DNA from: Selaginella tamariscina
Lineage: Eukaryota; Streptophyta; Lycopodiopsida; Selaginellales; Selaginellaceae
Reading direction: 5' to 3'
DNA length: 64,000 nt
NCBI GenBank assembly: GCA_003024785.1
Contig: PUQB01000269.1
Coordinates: 182,306 to 246,305, forward strand
Shown: positions 1 through 12,068 of the stretch, one piece after another
Numbering within the stretch: position 1 is the stretch's first letter
Layout: each line of letters opens with the position of its first letter
Program-made: the position numbers and the translations under genes
Notes under the pieces: generated by a model
Database searches by the model: none
What the model was told of the DNA's origin: nothing
Seen by the model: the letters and a program-made list of their open reading frames with translations, nothing else

Positions 1-149
1 AAGAAGGCATTATGTGTGTTAGAGGGGTTAAATGGTTTGTTATATTTGAAAAAATGTCTACAGTGGCCATTTTTTAAGTCCTTCATCTTCCAAGACAAAG
101 TTCGTTGGGGGTTCCACATATATTCAAAATGTCTGGGTGTTCATATCAT

Positions 150-2650
150 AAATAGACTTTGTCCGAGTAGAGATCTTCATGATGCTTACCTATGTTTTGA
201 TCACACGCATAAGGTATATGAGCAAAGTCATCTTCGTTTCAAGTAAGTGGTCAATTATTGTTATTTTTTTTTACATGAGGCTTGTTTGGTAGTTTGAAAT
301 CAATATTGATGGTAGTTATTTGCAAATGAAAATTGAGAATGCTATTGCACATGAATTGTGTTGGAGGAAGCTGATAGAGGTGGAGTTCATTCTAGTTTTT
401 GTCAACCATAGATAAGAGGATTCATGGGAGACGAGGTGGTAACTAGTTAGATTATAGTGAGAAATGTCTTTGGCAATAATGTAGCATGTGAACGTGGTTG
501 TTATTCCATTACACTTTGAACTTTCACCAGAACATAGAGAAGTACATATTTTCTTCATATTGCCAAGAGTTATGTAAGATGCTCATTGAAGCAAAAAGTT
601 CTAATGATTAGTTAAAGATAGCTAGCATGGTTCGTGTGTTCTGGGCAGTTGAAAACGTGGTAGAAACTGACCTAAAGAATCTAAATACCTGGCTTGCTTA
701 GGTTGGAGTAGACATGCTCTACATGTACATAATTTATGATTTTGCATCATCACTTTACAACAAAAGGATGTTTATAGGGTTTAGACGAATAAGAAACTTT
801 GGTGTCGATAACGAACATTGTTGAACTTGGCCATTCTAGCTAGTGACATAATGTCAGACAATAAGGTGGACATTGTTGAGGCCACTCATCTAAACCTTGT
901 GAATGCATTCTTACAATGTGTAAGGGGCCATGTTACTTCCGCTAGACAATAGTGGGATTGAACTTTCAAAGAATGATTTAATTGTAAGATATTCAATATG
1001 AACTAATGACAAGCTAGTAGCATCTGACATAATTAGCATGATCGAAAATGTTTCTCCATCTCACTCAATAGCCATGTCATTGAAAATGAAACTAGATGCT
1101 ATAAAAGAACTTTGTCCAGTAGAATGACTCTCATAAACTAGAGTACAAATACAACATAGTACCTAATCGGGCCAACTGACTAGGCAAAAATTAGTTTTCT
1201 ATCAGAACAAAACTAAGTTTTGACCATTCTCATTTCGACAAGAACATGGTGATACAAAAGCAAGTTGCGCACGATAAAAATTGGGTAATAAGGCATTACA
1301 CAAATAGAGCCAAATGCCAAGGTATTAGACCAACTCCAACTCAACATATGGAGCACCGATTTGTCTTTTAATTTGCATAGTGTACATGTTCTAGGGTTTG
1401 TGAGTGTTATTTAATATGGTGAACATAACAAGAGTACTTAGCTTGTGTAGACATGCCTATCTATTGATAATATTCCAAATTTATGTGACTCGTGTCTCAC
1501 AACCCTCGGCATTGAGGTCTTCGCAATTAAGGCTTAAAAGAGTTGTCTAGTTATTGTAAAGATAATACCAAGGATAACCATGTTTTACTATTATTCATGG
1601 ATAACTTTAAGGCAAAAAATTTACTACCTCAGCACTAAGAGTATCCATTTTATACAAATAATCCTCACAACTTTACATAATATTGGTTAAGTACCCTCGG
1701 TACTCAATTTATACAAATAACCCTCACTCCTCTATATAACTTTTGTTAACAACTCTCAGTGCAAGGGGGCTAGACAATGTTTAAAGAGGAGGCCACTAGG
1801 ACACGAGTACCGTGTTTATTTCCAAATATGTCCTCTAATAGCCTTATTGTGATATTCATTATGTGATTTTGGAATGTTCATTAAAATCTCATTTCTTCTG
1901 CATGTAATATCCTTCATGCGTACCATTTTGGAAACATGTGAAGAAAGTTCTTAATAAACTGCCTAACCTTTGCATGTCGCAAAAGATACAAATTTAATAT
2001 CAAAGTAAATAAAAGAGTGGGGTTCTCCTTTGTATGATGTTTAACTCTTTTGTTCAAACATCCTTTCCAAAACATCCCTACAATAAGAGATAATAAATAA
2101 ATTAAAAGTAGGCAAAAAGTCTCTAACAAAGTTAATAATGATATTACATGTAGGAATTTGATAAATGGCAAGCTATTTATCAAATCTAGAGGTAAAGGGA
2201 CCACTAGAGTAAGTATTCTATTTGTCTTACAATAATAAAGGATTATGTGGAACATGCGATGTCACAGTCTCTTAATACATCACATGTTCGTGCAACAAAT
2301 TCGAAAGTGAAAAATCATATCCTAATCGTAGTTATATGTCTTGCATGTATATGTTTTATGTTTTCATCCAAATATTATTCATAGGTTCTAATGTAAACAT
2401 ATTCATATACAGTACTTTTAAAATATGAAGTTAATGCAATTTTTTATAAGGTGATTATTGGTGGTTAATTGTGTTTGTTATTGTAAATTTTGTTCTGCAT
2501 ATAAGAGACTAATAATATATGGACATACACCGTGCTCTATGTGATAGTTATGTGAAGATTCTTTGTTTCACAACTTCTTCATCAATTGTGGGCCATATGC
2601 TCTATATGTGTCGGACTAGCCAGGGAATTCCTTGGCACCGAGGATTTATA
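150..2650 (+). mobile_element. Decayed unidentified element, copy 1
   Basis: Short broken stretches of coding-like sequence without a long frame. The part from about 150 to 960 is related, in reverse complement, to about 9,000-9,840: both contain an 'MKIE.....HELC' type peptide (near 320-360 here) and a 'LNLVNAFLQC / LDLIDAFMQC' type peptide (near 890 here). From about 1,500 to 2,645 there are loose copies of an 18-bp palindrome related to ATCCTYGGYRCYRAGGAT, the clearest at 2,625-2,645. I cannot name the family; no reverse transcriptase, integrase or transposase motif is visible. The two inverted copies argue for a mobile element rather than a host gene. Confidence 0.45.
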
Positions 2651-2699
2651 TGAAAAGATTATGGATATATTTTGTATGGTAGTATGTGCAAAGCTCATA

Positions 2700-5050
2700 C
2701 AGCCAAGCGTACAAATTAATCGCTCTCCATAATAAAATGGCATTTAGTGGCACTATGAACAGCAGAAGTTATCTGTCTTTAAAAAAACCAGTGGTATTTT
2801 TTAAAAATGAAATTGTTTAAAACTAAATGATGGATGTCATATTTTTAGAATATAAAAGTGTTGTAGAACTTCTTCTTTTCTTTATAGCTTAGATTATTTA
2901 TTGAATCAATCTGAACCTTGTGCTAATGAAAATTTCAGACAGCATCTTTTTTTATTTAACAGTAGAATAAAATATATTATAATTATTCTTTAATATAATA
3001 AATGATTTGTATATCGCTAGCCTATCTGAAATCTTTTCTAATTACATGTTCTACCTGAACGCACACACACACATGCGTAAAACAGAGTCTACGTTTAAAA
3101 ACGTTTATGTACAGTTTAGTCCAAAACACTTTCTATAATATTAAAATAACATAAAAATTATTCGTGATAATCACCCTTAACATTTTTGAAAGAATGTCAT
3201 CAAACGTTTATAACCTGTGGATGTTGTGAGAGAGATTTAAGTACATTAAGACAGAGCTTTAAGTTCTTTAACAAGAAATAACTTGAATAAAAAAATATTT
3301 ATTTAAACTAAAATTTATTAAGAATTAATGATATTCATATTAAAAATAAATCTTATTTAAGAAAGTAAGATTTTGCATGCTTTAACTGTTCAATAAAACA
3401 ATTAAACAATTCTAAAGATAATTAACATCTTGGATTTACAATTAACTTTGTAACATGTATATTATAGCTTATATACTTTTCTGTTAATTTCACCAATTTC
3501 TTAATGAAAAAAAGCTATATATATTATATATGAGTGCATAATGTTATCAATTTATTACATATATAAATCAAGTTTTTTGACTTAAGTATAATATAAATAT
3601 TGTTTTGGTGTGAATAGCATTTATTACATACATATGTTAATTTATTTAATAATAAACACAATAATATGAAATATACCAATAAGTTAATCTTCTATTAAAA
3701 AATAATTCATGATTCATTCTGTATGTTTGATTTTTTGAAATTTGCTGTCAAACATACATGCAAATGGCCAATTAATAAAATAACTAAGCTATTATTGTAT
3801 AGGCCATATATATTATTATATGTATATTCGAGTATATATGTATATACTTAAATTAGTTTTAATATATATCATAATACTCGGATATACAGAAATGTACTTG
3901 GATGCTGTAGTGAGCATATAGTTTCCCCATGGCCCTGGGACGTGGACACACGCACACACGCACACACGCATTTATACATAAGTCGGGTGTGCCCCATTTA
4001 CAACACATATACATGACTTAATCATTTCTAATATGATCTATAGAGAGAGAGACAGACACGCACACAAAACCTTAGAATTATTATAATTTTAAAACTCAAA
4101 TATGTGAATCAACTTTTTATATAAAAATGAATAGATATATAATGTACACTAAGTTTAACTTTGAATCATAATATATAAAAAAATTGTTTAAAACGTAATT
4201 TTGAAATAACGGTGAAGAACTTTATACTAAAAAGAAATGAAAAGATTTTGAAAGTTAACTATCTTTTCAATGATTATTAAAAGTTTAGAATGCTTTAAAT
4301 ATTAAATAATCTCCCAAAATATACAAAACTATTATTTATAATTAATACGTTAAACTTTGTGATTATGCATCTCTCAAACACACGCATGTACTTAGGCCAA
4401 AAACTGATGATGATGAAATCATTTAATATCAATTATTATAATCACATATACATATATACATGACTATAATTATATTCAAACGTTAATTTAATTGTTCAAC
4501 AACAATGAAGTTTATTTAAAATTTAAATTTCATAAAAGCTTTGAAGTTCTTGTAAAGTAGGAGAAATTACATATACACACATTGTGTATGTAAGTACAAA
4601 AGAGTATGAAAACGAGTTAAGGGAGACTTAAATTGTAATATGGTGTGATATGATGTTTTAAATTCATTTACAGATTTCAGATTTACACAATACATAGGTG
4701 TATATATAAGAGAAGATAATTTATAAAGAATTAAAAAAGTGAACAATAAAACAAGGGAAGTTTCATACTGCCTCCTTTAAAAGTGTGAAACTTCGGTTAT
4801 CGCAAACGCATATGCACACACTTGCACATACATGCATATGTTTGTATTGTCTTAATATATATAACATTTCCAAAGGTTAATACCTTTCTAGTGTTGAATT
4901 AGATTATTATTGACTAGATATTGATTTGAATTAAACATGTGGTTAATATATTTTAATTGAACTCTAAAACAAAAGAAATTATATGTGAACGACTTATCCT
5001 TACAAACTTTATTTCAACAAAATAACATATCTTTGACTTAATTTTAAAGT
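2700..5050. repeat. Interspersed AT-rich repeat, non-coding
   Basis: No credible gene. The stretch is AT-rich with small CA and TA microsatellites. Parts recur elsewhere in the window: 3,370-3,470 resembles 53,490-53,600, 37,560-37,650 and 46,820-46,925 (shared core 'GATAATTAACATCTTGGA'); 3,600-3,720 resembles 41,275-41,400; 4,080-4,350 resembles 29,680-29,980. It is therefore one copy of a dispersed family whose type I cannot assign. Confidence 0.6.
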
Positions 5051-5054
5051 CTTT

Positions 5055-6626
5055 GGGTCGTTTCGCACCACACTTAACTTAACTTAGCATGCATAAGTTA
5101 AGTAAAGGTTAAGGGTGCATTTGATTCGCACCAACTCTCCCTTAAAAAGATAAGTTAAGGGTTTTGGATTCGTACCAACCCTAACTTAAATTAAGAAAAT
5201 TTGTTAAAAGCAATTGATTTGCACTTATCAACCCTTAACTTTTTTACTTGAATAAGGGATTGCAATGGATTCGCATAGATACTTACAATAAAAATATTAA
5301 GGGCCATAAATTCGAATATTGCCCTTAATATAATATACTTTAAGTTAAGATTATTAACTTAATTATTTTAATGAACTTAACATATCTACATTTAATTTAA
5401 CATTATTATGTCAAGTTATAATAAATATTTTTAAATAATTTTCAATTTGTAATAAAAATTTATTTTCAATTTGTAATAAATATTTTTAACCACTTTAAAA
5501 TATATTTATAATATTTATGATTTAAATAATATGGCATCCTTAATTTTTATTAACATTTAAAATAATATTTACTTATTATAAAAAAGTTGCTGCCAAGCTT
5601 TCTGTTGCCCCATGAGCTCAGCCAATGTTGGCCGAGTTGAAGCTAGCCCAACCAGGGGCTTTCTACTGCCCATGAGCTCGGCCAATGCTGGCTGAGTTCA
5701 AGCAAGCCCAGCCATAATTGGCAGAAAGCCCGGCATCAGTTGCTGCTGGGCTTTCAGCCGGCCATGAGCCCGGCCAACATTGGCTCAAGCCAGCATAATG
5801 GTGGGTAGAAAGCCCGACAGCAGTTGCTGCCAGGCTTTCAGGCTCAACCAATGCTGGCTGAGCTCGTGCCATCCCAGCCCAGAGTGGTTGAAAGCTCGAC
5901 AGCGGGCTTTGGCCGCCCCTTGAGCTTGAATAGAGCTGGTGAACCTAGAGTCTTTTTGGCTGCCTCCTGATGGCAAATGAATGCAAATGAATGCAAAATG
6001 AATGCAAAAAAGAAGAAGAAAGGGAAGAATACTACTTGATCTGCTTGCTTTCTGCCATTCTCTACCGATTTCTCCTGAATTCTTCTCTCCCGATGTGCAG
6101 AAACCTACATAAATTAGGGCAGAAGGAGAATATACTTAGATATACTAAGAATATATTAAGAATAATGAGAAATTCATATTATATTTTTTTAATTTTAATT
6201 ATATATGTTAAAATAAAAATATAAAATATAAAATACATTTACATATAAAAATGCACATTACGCATGTAAAATTTATTTTTTTATTTTATTTTAAAGAAGG
6301 TGGCAAAAAAGGTGGCGAGCTCGTGGGTCGTTAAGGGTGACTAAGGGACCCCCCCCACCTCCCTTAAATTTTCTTTGCAAATTTTCACTGTTCCCTTAAA
6401 TTAAGTTAAGTTAAGGGAAGATTGCGAAAGCACTATCCTTAGTGGTCAAATCCCTAAAAAATCTTAAGTAAGTGGCTTCTTAAGTTAAGGGCAAGTGCGA
6501 ATTCAATGCCCTTAGTGGTCAAACCCTTAAAAAAGTTAAGTGGTTACTCAACTTAAGGGCGAGTACGAATCCATTTTCCCTTACTTAAGCTCACTTAAGT
6601 TAAGTTAAGTGTGGTGCGAACGACCC
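5055..6626. mobile_element. Non-autonomous TIR element (PIF/Harbinger-like ends)
   Basis: The left end begins GGGTCGTTTCGCACC and the right end is the reverse complement of GGGTCGTTCGCACCAC. Both continue inward as ACACTTAACTTAACTTA, giving long, imperfect inverted repeats of roughly 200-300 bp (5,055-5,290 and 6,330-6,626) made of repeated 'cccTTAACTTaag ... gattCGCA' blocks. TTT flanks both ends, consistent with a 3-bp target duplication, although T-richness weakens this. GGG-starting ends plus a 3-bp duplication are typical of PIF/Harbinger and its MITEs. The interior holds a GC-rich repetitive core (5,585-5,960) and no transposase frame, so it would need help in trans to move. Confidence 0.75.
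5585..5960. repeat. GC-rich tandem/inverted repeat core of the TIR element
   Basis: A GC-rich island in AT-rich surroundings. Phrases such as 'AGCTCGGCCAATGCTGGC', 'AGAAAGCCCGGCA' and 'CAGTTGCTGCTGGGCTTTC' recur four or more times, some in inverted orientation (for example GCCAATGCTGGC versus GCCAGCATAATGG). Open frames here merely translate the repeat and have no recognisable protein features. Confidence 0.7.
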
Positions 6627-6731
6627 TTTTTAATACTATTTTTTATTACATAAATAATTTATATGATTAAAACATTCTAGTTTCCTTTTTAAGAATTCAT
6701 TTTTGTGTATAATACATGTATATGTATATGT

Positions 6732-6737
<6 letters not shown>

Positions 6738-6793
<56 letters not shown>
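6738..6793. repeat. (CATA)n(TA)n microsatellite
   Basis: A run of CATA units followed by a long TA run, just outside the right end of the TIR element. Open frames across it are translations of the simple repeat. Confidence 0.95.
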
Positions 6794-6797
<4 letters not shown>

Positions 6798-7299
6798 TAC
6801 AATAATTGTGGTAATTTTTTTTTTCAAAATCAAATGTAACAAGAACAAAAAAAACATGTATTTGGTTTACTAACCAGCCAAAAATTTATAGTCACATATG
6901 ATATGTTATACACCTAGTTTTTAGATCATTTATTTTATTAAGTAATATAAGGCAGGCTAAATGGCGCACTAAAGCTTGTGAGCTTCTATATAATTTTGTA
7001 TTAGAATAGTATTTAGTTAACATAGAAGTTCTAATTACATATGTTTATTTGGAGAATATAATGGGAAAAATATTTAAAAAAAGTATATATAGTGAAAGTA
7101 TAAGAGTTAAATGAAAATATAGAATTACAGATATAACTATAGTACGGTGGTAAAAGTGGAGTACACATTTAAATATGCCCAAGGGAGTAGTTATTATAAT
7201 GACATTGACGAAGTTACGTAATTAATTAGATAAAGTTTTAAAAAAGTTATGATAACTGCAAGTACCAATTGGAAATCAAAATATAATAAACAAAGATAA

Positions 7300-9840
7300 A
7301 AAAATAGAAAAGAATATTGGGAATACTGATTATTATATTATGTACCTTTGTATAAACATAATATATACTCTCTTATTAATCTCACTATGGTATTCTATTT
7401 TATTTTTGTCTTCCCTACTTTTCTCTACTACATCAGGATCCATAGTACTTCGTACTATATACCTTTTTATCTTTACTTTTTTTTTACTTTTTAAAGTTTG
7501 CAATTCACTATTTCACAAAATTCCGTTATACCAATGTTACAGGTTAACAATGGTGACCACCAATATGATTAGTGTTGCAAAAAATTTAACCTTAACAACG
7601 GGCTCTTGTTCTAAAACATTAGAAGAAACATTTATTTTTTCTAGCAATAAACAAGAGAACACATCTTCAGCACCAAGGATGTGTTCTTGTCCTAAAGCAT
7701 CTATATTTTCCTAACATAACCCTAGAGCAGTTGTCCTCGGTGCCAAGGACGTGTTCTTGTCCTAAAGCATTTACATTTTCCTAACATAATCCTAAAGCAG
7801 TTGTCCTCAATGCCAAGAACATGTTCTTGTCCTAAAGCATTTACATTTTCCTAACATAACCTTAGAGCAGTTGTCCTTGGTGCCAAAAATGCATTATTGT
7901 GTGTTATTATAGACATAAACAAGGGCATACATATTAGTTGTCAGTAAACTAAGAAATTTGTAATAACAAAAATATAAACTCTTCATTAAAATAAAAGAGT
8001 ACCTTTTACAAAAAAAGAAAAAAGAAAACATCCATTTTTAGCATTCAACTACTATGTGAGAGAACATAATGTTAATCTTGTACTTCAAGAGCCTTGGGCA
8101 GTGAATGAAAACATTCTTATTACATCAATTGTCAAGACCTTACACAAGACTTAGTACATGTGTCTATAAGGTGTGTATCCATAACTGGGATAAGTGGTTA
8201 AATAAACATACATGTTGCAATTACATTTAAGATATTGTGATATGGTGATAGTGCATCTCTTCTCCAATCCATCCTTGTGATATTAAAGATGAAAGAAGTG
8301 CTCTAGAGGTGACATGCTAAATGAGATGGCCTAAATGACATAGCATCATGGACTAATTTTACTTTTTTAGGTGCCTTACGCATAAAGGAGGAAGTTAGTA
8401 ATATGTTGTCCTCAACTTTATTGTCATCCTGGTGTTGAGAATGAACAATTCACTTGGGCAAGTTTGGACCAGTTACATTATTTTATCATTTGCATTGATT
8501 TTCATGGCACCAAAGAAACCAAGAATAGGAATGTTTTTGCACTCCTAGAGGACAAACTAATAAACCATATTTCTTATGCAAATTAGGATTGATCTTGTGA
8601 CACCTCACTTTTCTTGTGTATTGACATATAGCTCAATTTTTATCATGTACAACTTCCTCATGCACAATATTGTTTTGGACATAATTAGCATTGTTAAAAT
8701 CAAGCTTGAAAAGTGTTGCTGAATTATTGTTAATCTTTGACCTCTTAGAAACTATGTAATATATATAGTCTGGCATGTGTGAATCACTTTTTAAAATAGG
8801 AATAAATAATTTTCTCTTAATACATTTTGTATGTTTGTTGATTATTTGGTCATCCAATTGAATACCGACTTCAAGAGAGGCCTCCTCGACCATCAAAACA
8901 ACATCCCTAGTGGATATAAGGGTCTTATTGATGTGTCTAGATAGCAAGTTTACTGACGATGGCCCACTACCTAAATGTTGACTCATAAAAGAAGCATAGT
9001 GCATTGCATGAAAGCATCAATTAGGTCAAGCTTGATAGAATCCATAATGTTTAGCTTTTTCCTTAGTGTTTCTGAAAATTGTTTCCATTTGAGTGTCATG
9101 ACTCAACAAGATTGACATTAGGGATGAGGAATTGCTATTCTAAAGTTCCATGCATTGCAAAATAGATATTGATCATAATAAAAATGCAATGTTAAGCTTA
9201 CTTGTAAACTATGTTGGCTCCAATGTTATCTTCTCTTCATTCGCCATGCAAGCTATGTCTGAAGTTTGTGTATATGTGTCTTTATTGTATTATCAAAACC
9301 CCAGAATAATAAAAAGTTTCTCACTTAGACCCTGCTACTCCTCAAAGCTCTTGTTATTTGCTAATCTTTTGCATAAGGACAGATGTTGTTTACAAACTTT
9401 AGAATTATATATTTTTCCATGTGTTGTCGACTACTTTGTGTGTATGGAATCGGCATCCACGTTCCTATACCACATTGTGGTTGAAGATCTTTCTCACAAC
9501 ATTCCAACTGACAATTACTTCATCATCACCCATGAACGGTACTCCAAATCTCAAATGCACAACAACACTAATAAGTTTATTTCAGCATAATTCATGTACT
9601 ACAACATCTTCAATCTTCATTTCACATATAGCAACTATTTATATGAATTTCAAACTGTAGAATTAATTGAACTTAATTAAAATATGTGCTTATGATACTT
9701 CCATGTGTTCATAAAAAAAATGATCTACTCGTACTTACATGTAATCATAGAAAAATGTTTATAGTGGCCTAATCAACAACTCTGTGTATGATCAAAACAC
9801 AAATAGCATCATTCTATTAATTAAATGCAAATCAAAATTC
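7300..9840 (-). mobile_element. Decayed unidentified element, copy 2 (inverted relative to copy 1)
   Basis: Read on the minus strand, about 9,840 to 9,000 matches the plus strand of 150-960 in order: a 'TTTTGATCAYAC' motif, the 'KIED..VHELC' peptide near 9,600, then 'LDLIDAFMQC' near 9,030. Minus-strand 8,633-9,004 keeps an open stretch of 123 codons with ordinary amino-acid composition, but I recognise no domain in it. Farther along, at 8,400 and 7,650-7,890, lie copies of the ATCCTYGG-type palindrome, mirroring the order seen in copy 1. Family unknown; no catalytic motif seen. Confidence 0.45.
7654..7900. repeat. Tandem repeat, ~68-bp unit with embedded palindrome
   Basis: About 3.5 copies of a unit of roughly 68 bp containing TCCTCGGTGCCAAGGA, 'GTTCTTGTCCTAAAGCAT' and 'TACATTTTCCTAACATAA'. 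The palindrome stands at about 7,655, 7,733, 7,801 and 7,871, with increasing divergence in the last copy. Confidence 0.85.
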
Positions 9841-10079
9841 ATTCCACATATGACATTTTTAAAATATGGAATCTCATCAGCTCATTGTTCAAGGAAAATG
9901 AAAACTTCATCTTTATTAAATGCAATAAGTTTTTATCTTACATAAGAAGTAATGATAAAAGATTTTATAATTATTCCAATACTAATGAGTTAAATCAAAG
10001 AACTTGTTTTCGATTCCAAGGACAAAAATATGCAAATTCTAAACACATTCATTAAAAGAGGTTCAACTTTGTATACTAC

Positions 10080-10335
10080 CATCCTTGGTGTTGAGGACGT
10101 TGGTCCTGTGGAGGAATGCAGTCCTCAGCCCGAAGATGAGAAGGGGTATTTTGCATGACAAAAACAAACACAAACTAACCCAAAAATGTCACAATTTCTA
10201 TCCTCGACATGAAGGACAAACAAACTTTACATCCACCCAATCTTAACATAAGATAACGCTTCAAAAAAGTAGCATCAACGTCTTCGGTGCCAAGGATAGA
10301 TGTCAATGAGAATAGTTGTCATCCTTGGTGACTAA
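10080..10335. repeat. Cluster of ATCCTYGG-type palindromes
   Basis: Five loose copies of the 18-bp palindrome consensus ATCCTYGGYRCYRAGGAT at about 10,082, 10,121, 10,199, 10,289 and 10,319, some only half-sites. No coding frame. The cluster lies immediately outside the left end of the candidate 14-kb element. Confidence 0.6.
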
Positions 10336-10352
10336 ACATACTTTTATGCACG

Positions 10353-10371
10353 TGTAACTAAAGTGGGCATG
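10353..10371 (+). repeat. Left terminal inverted repeat (candidate)
   Basis: TGTAACTAAAGTGGGCATG, matched in inverted orientation at 24,370-24,388 with one mismatch. Confidence 0.6.
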
Positions 10372-10753
10372 ATACGTGAAAATGGGAATATAAAATAAAT
10401 TACTAATTAATACTTAAGTTTTAATTATTAATTAATCATTTAATTAATATGTAATTAAGCCTTAAATATTAATTAATTAATTAATTAATCCTTCAATAAC
10501 CTTACTTAGTAAGGAATATTCCTAAAATATCTTAGAATATTCATATTATTCTAAAAAGTTTACAATAATGAAGAAATACTATCAAACATAATTACAAATG
10601 AAATCATTTTCTTATCAACATGTTAATTTTTTTATAAATACTTTCTTCTATCATACAAAAACCAAAGATCTTTATTTTGTCTAAATCATCACTCTCCGGA
10701 TTAATCAAATCATTTTGGTCAATATCTTGATGTTGTTGCCACCACTTACACTC
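10372..10753. other. AT-rich non-coding end region
   Basis: TTAA-rich DNA with a (TTAA)n stretch near 10,470 and AATATTC palindromes near 10,515-10,545. It probably contains the 3' flank of the minus-strand phosphatase gene. No gene seen. Confidence 0.6.
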
Positions 10754-11770
10754 TCACGAATGCAATTGGGAGTTGCCATCCTTGTTAATACATAAGATGT
10801 GATAAGAAGGTCTGCATAAAGGCTCATCTAAAAACTGACGTTCCTTAAGAATAATATTATAAAGCGCCCGGTTGCTATCCTTCATTTTATAAAATTCAAA
10901 TCACGAGAAAGAAAAGCTTCAGGAAATGTATGATACGGTGGATACTGCTCACAAAAATTTTCGAGATTCTTCTTTCTGAGGCACGTATCCAAGTAGTTCA
11001 CTAGCTCATCCATGATATCGGTATCAGAATATGGATCGAAAGTGATTGGATGAATACAAGCAATGTTTTGGTTGAGCATAGCCTTCTGAGGAGAGTCGTC
11101 TACTACTAACATTGTGCATTCTTCATTATCCTTAAGCGACTGATCTCCCCATGAGTCCCAATTATTCTTTCATTCTTGAAGAAGTATGGCTTGCTTTCCT
11201 TTCTTATATTGTGAAATTCGAGAGGTTTATAACATATTCGCTGGTCAAAAATCCAATCTTTACGAATCACCTCTTCTGCAACACTACAATGTTTCTTAAG
11301 CAAATTCAACAGCGGTGTTAAGTTATGAATCTGCATGCATGACCAAATCCCCACAAGCGCACCCATCTCCTTAAGCTTTTGAAAGAGACGATCCAACCCT
11401 GGACGAAAAATAATATCATATCGAAATTTACCATGACAAGGAATGAAATCTCCTTGTTTGATTTCTTTTTTCCTATCCTCGGGCCTTTGTCGATGAAGCA
11501 GAACACCATTGACATCCAACAACACAATATGGCCATGAGTAACATGGATAGCGTTGCCTCTTGAATACTTTGCAAATCACTTGTTTGCTCCCTTTCACAT
11601 TTATCCGTTGCACTATCTCGTTGCCTATCCCTTCATCATTTAATTGTACATCATCCTTACAAGATTCAGATATTGCATGCGCTGAAGAAATTGATTTCGG
11701 AACTGAAGCCAATAAAAATGAATGAAAAAACTGAAGTGGCCCCCATGGTAACGATGTTTTGAGCTGCATT
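10754..11770 (-). CDS. FCP1/NLI-interacting-factor-like HAD phosphatase, frame-disrupted
   Basis: The HAD hallmark sits in 'IVLLDVNGVLLHR' (about 11,535-11,490), where the second motif-I acid is Asn as in many plant NIF-family members. It is followed by 'FRPGLDRLFQKLKEMG' and 'GALVGIWSC' (motif II region), 'KDWIFDQ', and the motif III/IV block 'ECTMLVVDDSPQKAML' near 11,105-11,060. These are the signature of the FCP1/NLI-interacting-factor phosphatase domain, which dephosphorylates phosphoserine such as in the polymerase II tail; the substrate here is unknown. The upstream part (11,769-11,570) is low-complexity and unrecognised. Three or four single-base shifts break the frame: about 11,570; about 11,145, just before 'WDSWGDQSLKD'; and about 10,888. 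After the last the reading continues through 'KMKDSNRALYNIILKERQF' to a stop at 10,754-10,756. It follows the ParB-like gene on the same strand, about 300 bp downstream. Domain assignment is firm; functionality is not. Confidence 0.75.
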
Positions 11771-12068
11771 ATTATCCATTTCCTGCATGAACTCTGTCAT
11801 TCTGACATGTGGCACAAGAAATTGTCGCCAAACCCCTCTCTTACCTCATGGCAATGCTGAAAATCCATGTTCTCAATGTTTCATTACATCTGCAAAATGA
11901 TAATTAGCTGACCTTAAAATTATCAAGGTATATTATTTACCTTGTTAATGTGTGACCCATGTTTGAACTAAAAGCTTCATTAATCCTTGAGAATTTATTT
12001 TCTGTACAAATATAAACGAAATATACAAAAATGCCTTATGTTACACTCATTTACAACTATTCGTCACT
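11771..12068 (-). other. Gap between the two minus-strand genes; possible first exon
   Basis: On the minus strand an ATG near 11,870 opens 'MDFQHCHE', followed directly by GTAAGA, so a short first exon of the phosphatase gene with a splice donor is possible. The rest is AT-rich and would hold the 3' flank of the ParB-like gene and the promoter of the next. Confidence 0.3.

Noticed and set aside
316..558. 80-codon minus-strand gene
   Set aside because: It lies on the strand opposite to the better-supported, conserved peptide of the decayed element and is a shadow frame.
5663..5976. GC-rich minus-strand protein genes
   Set aside because: Two overlapping open frames exist only because the GC-rich tandem repeat lacks stops; peptides repeat with the DNA unit and show no domain.
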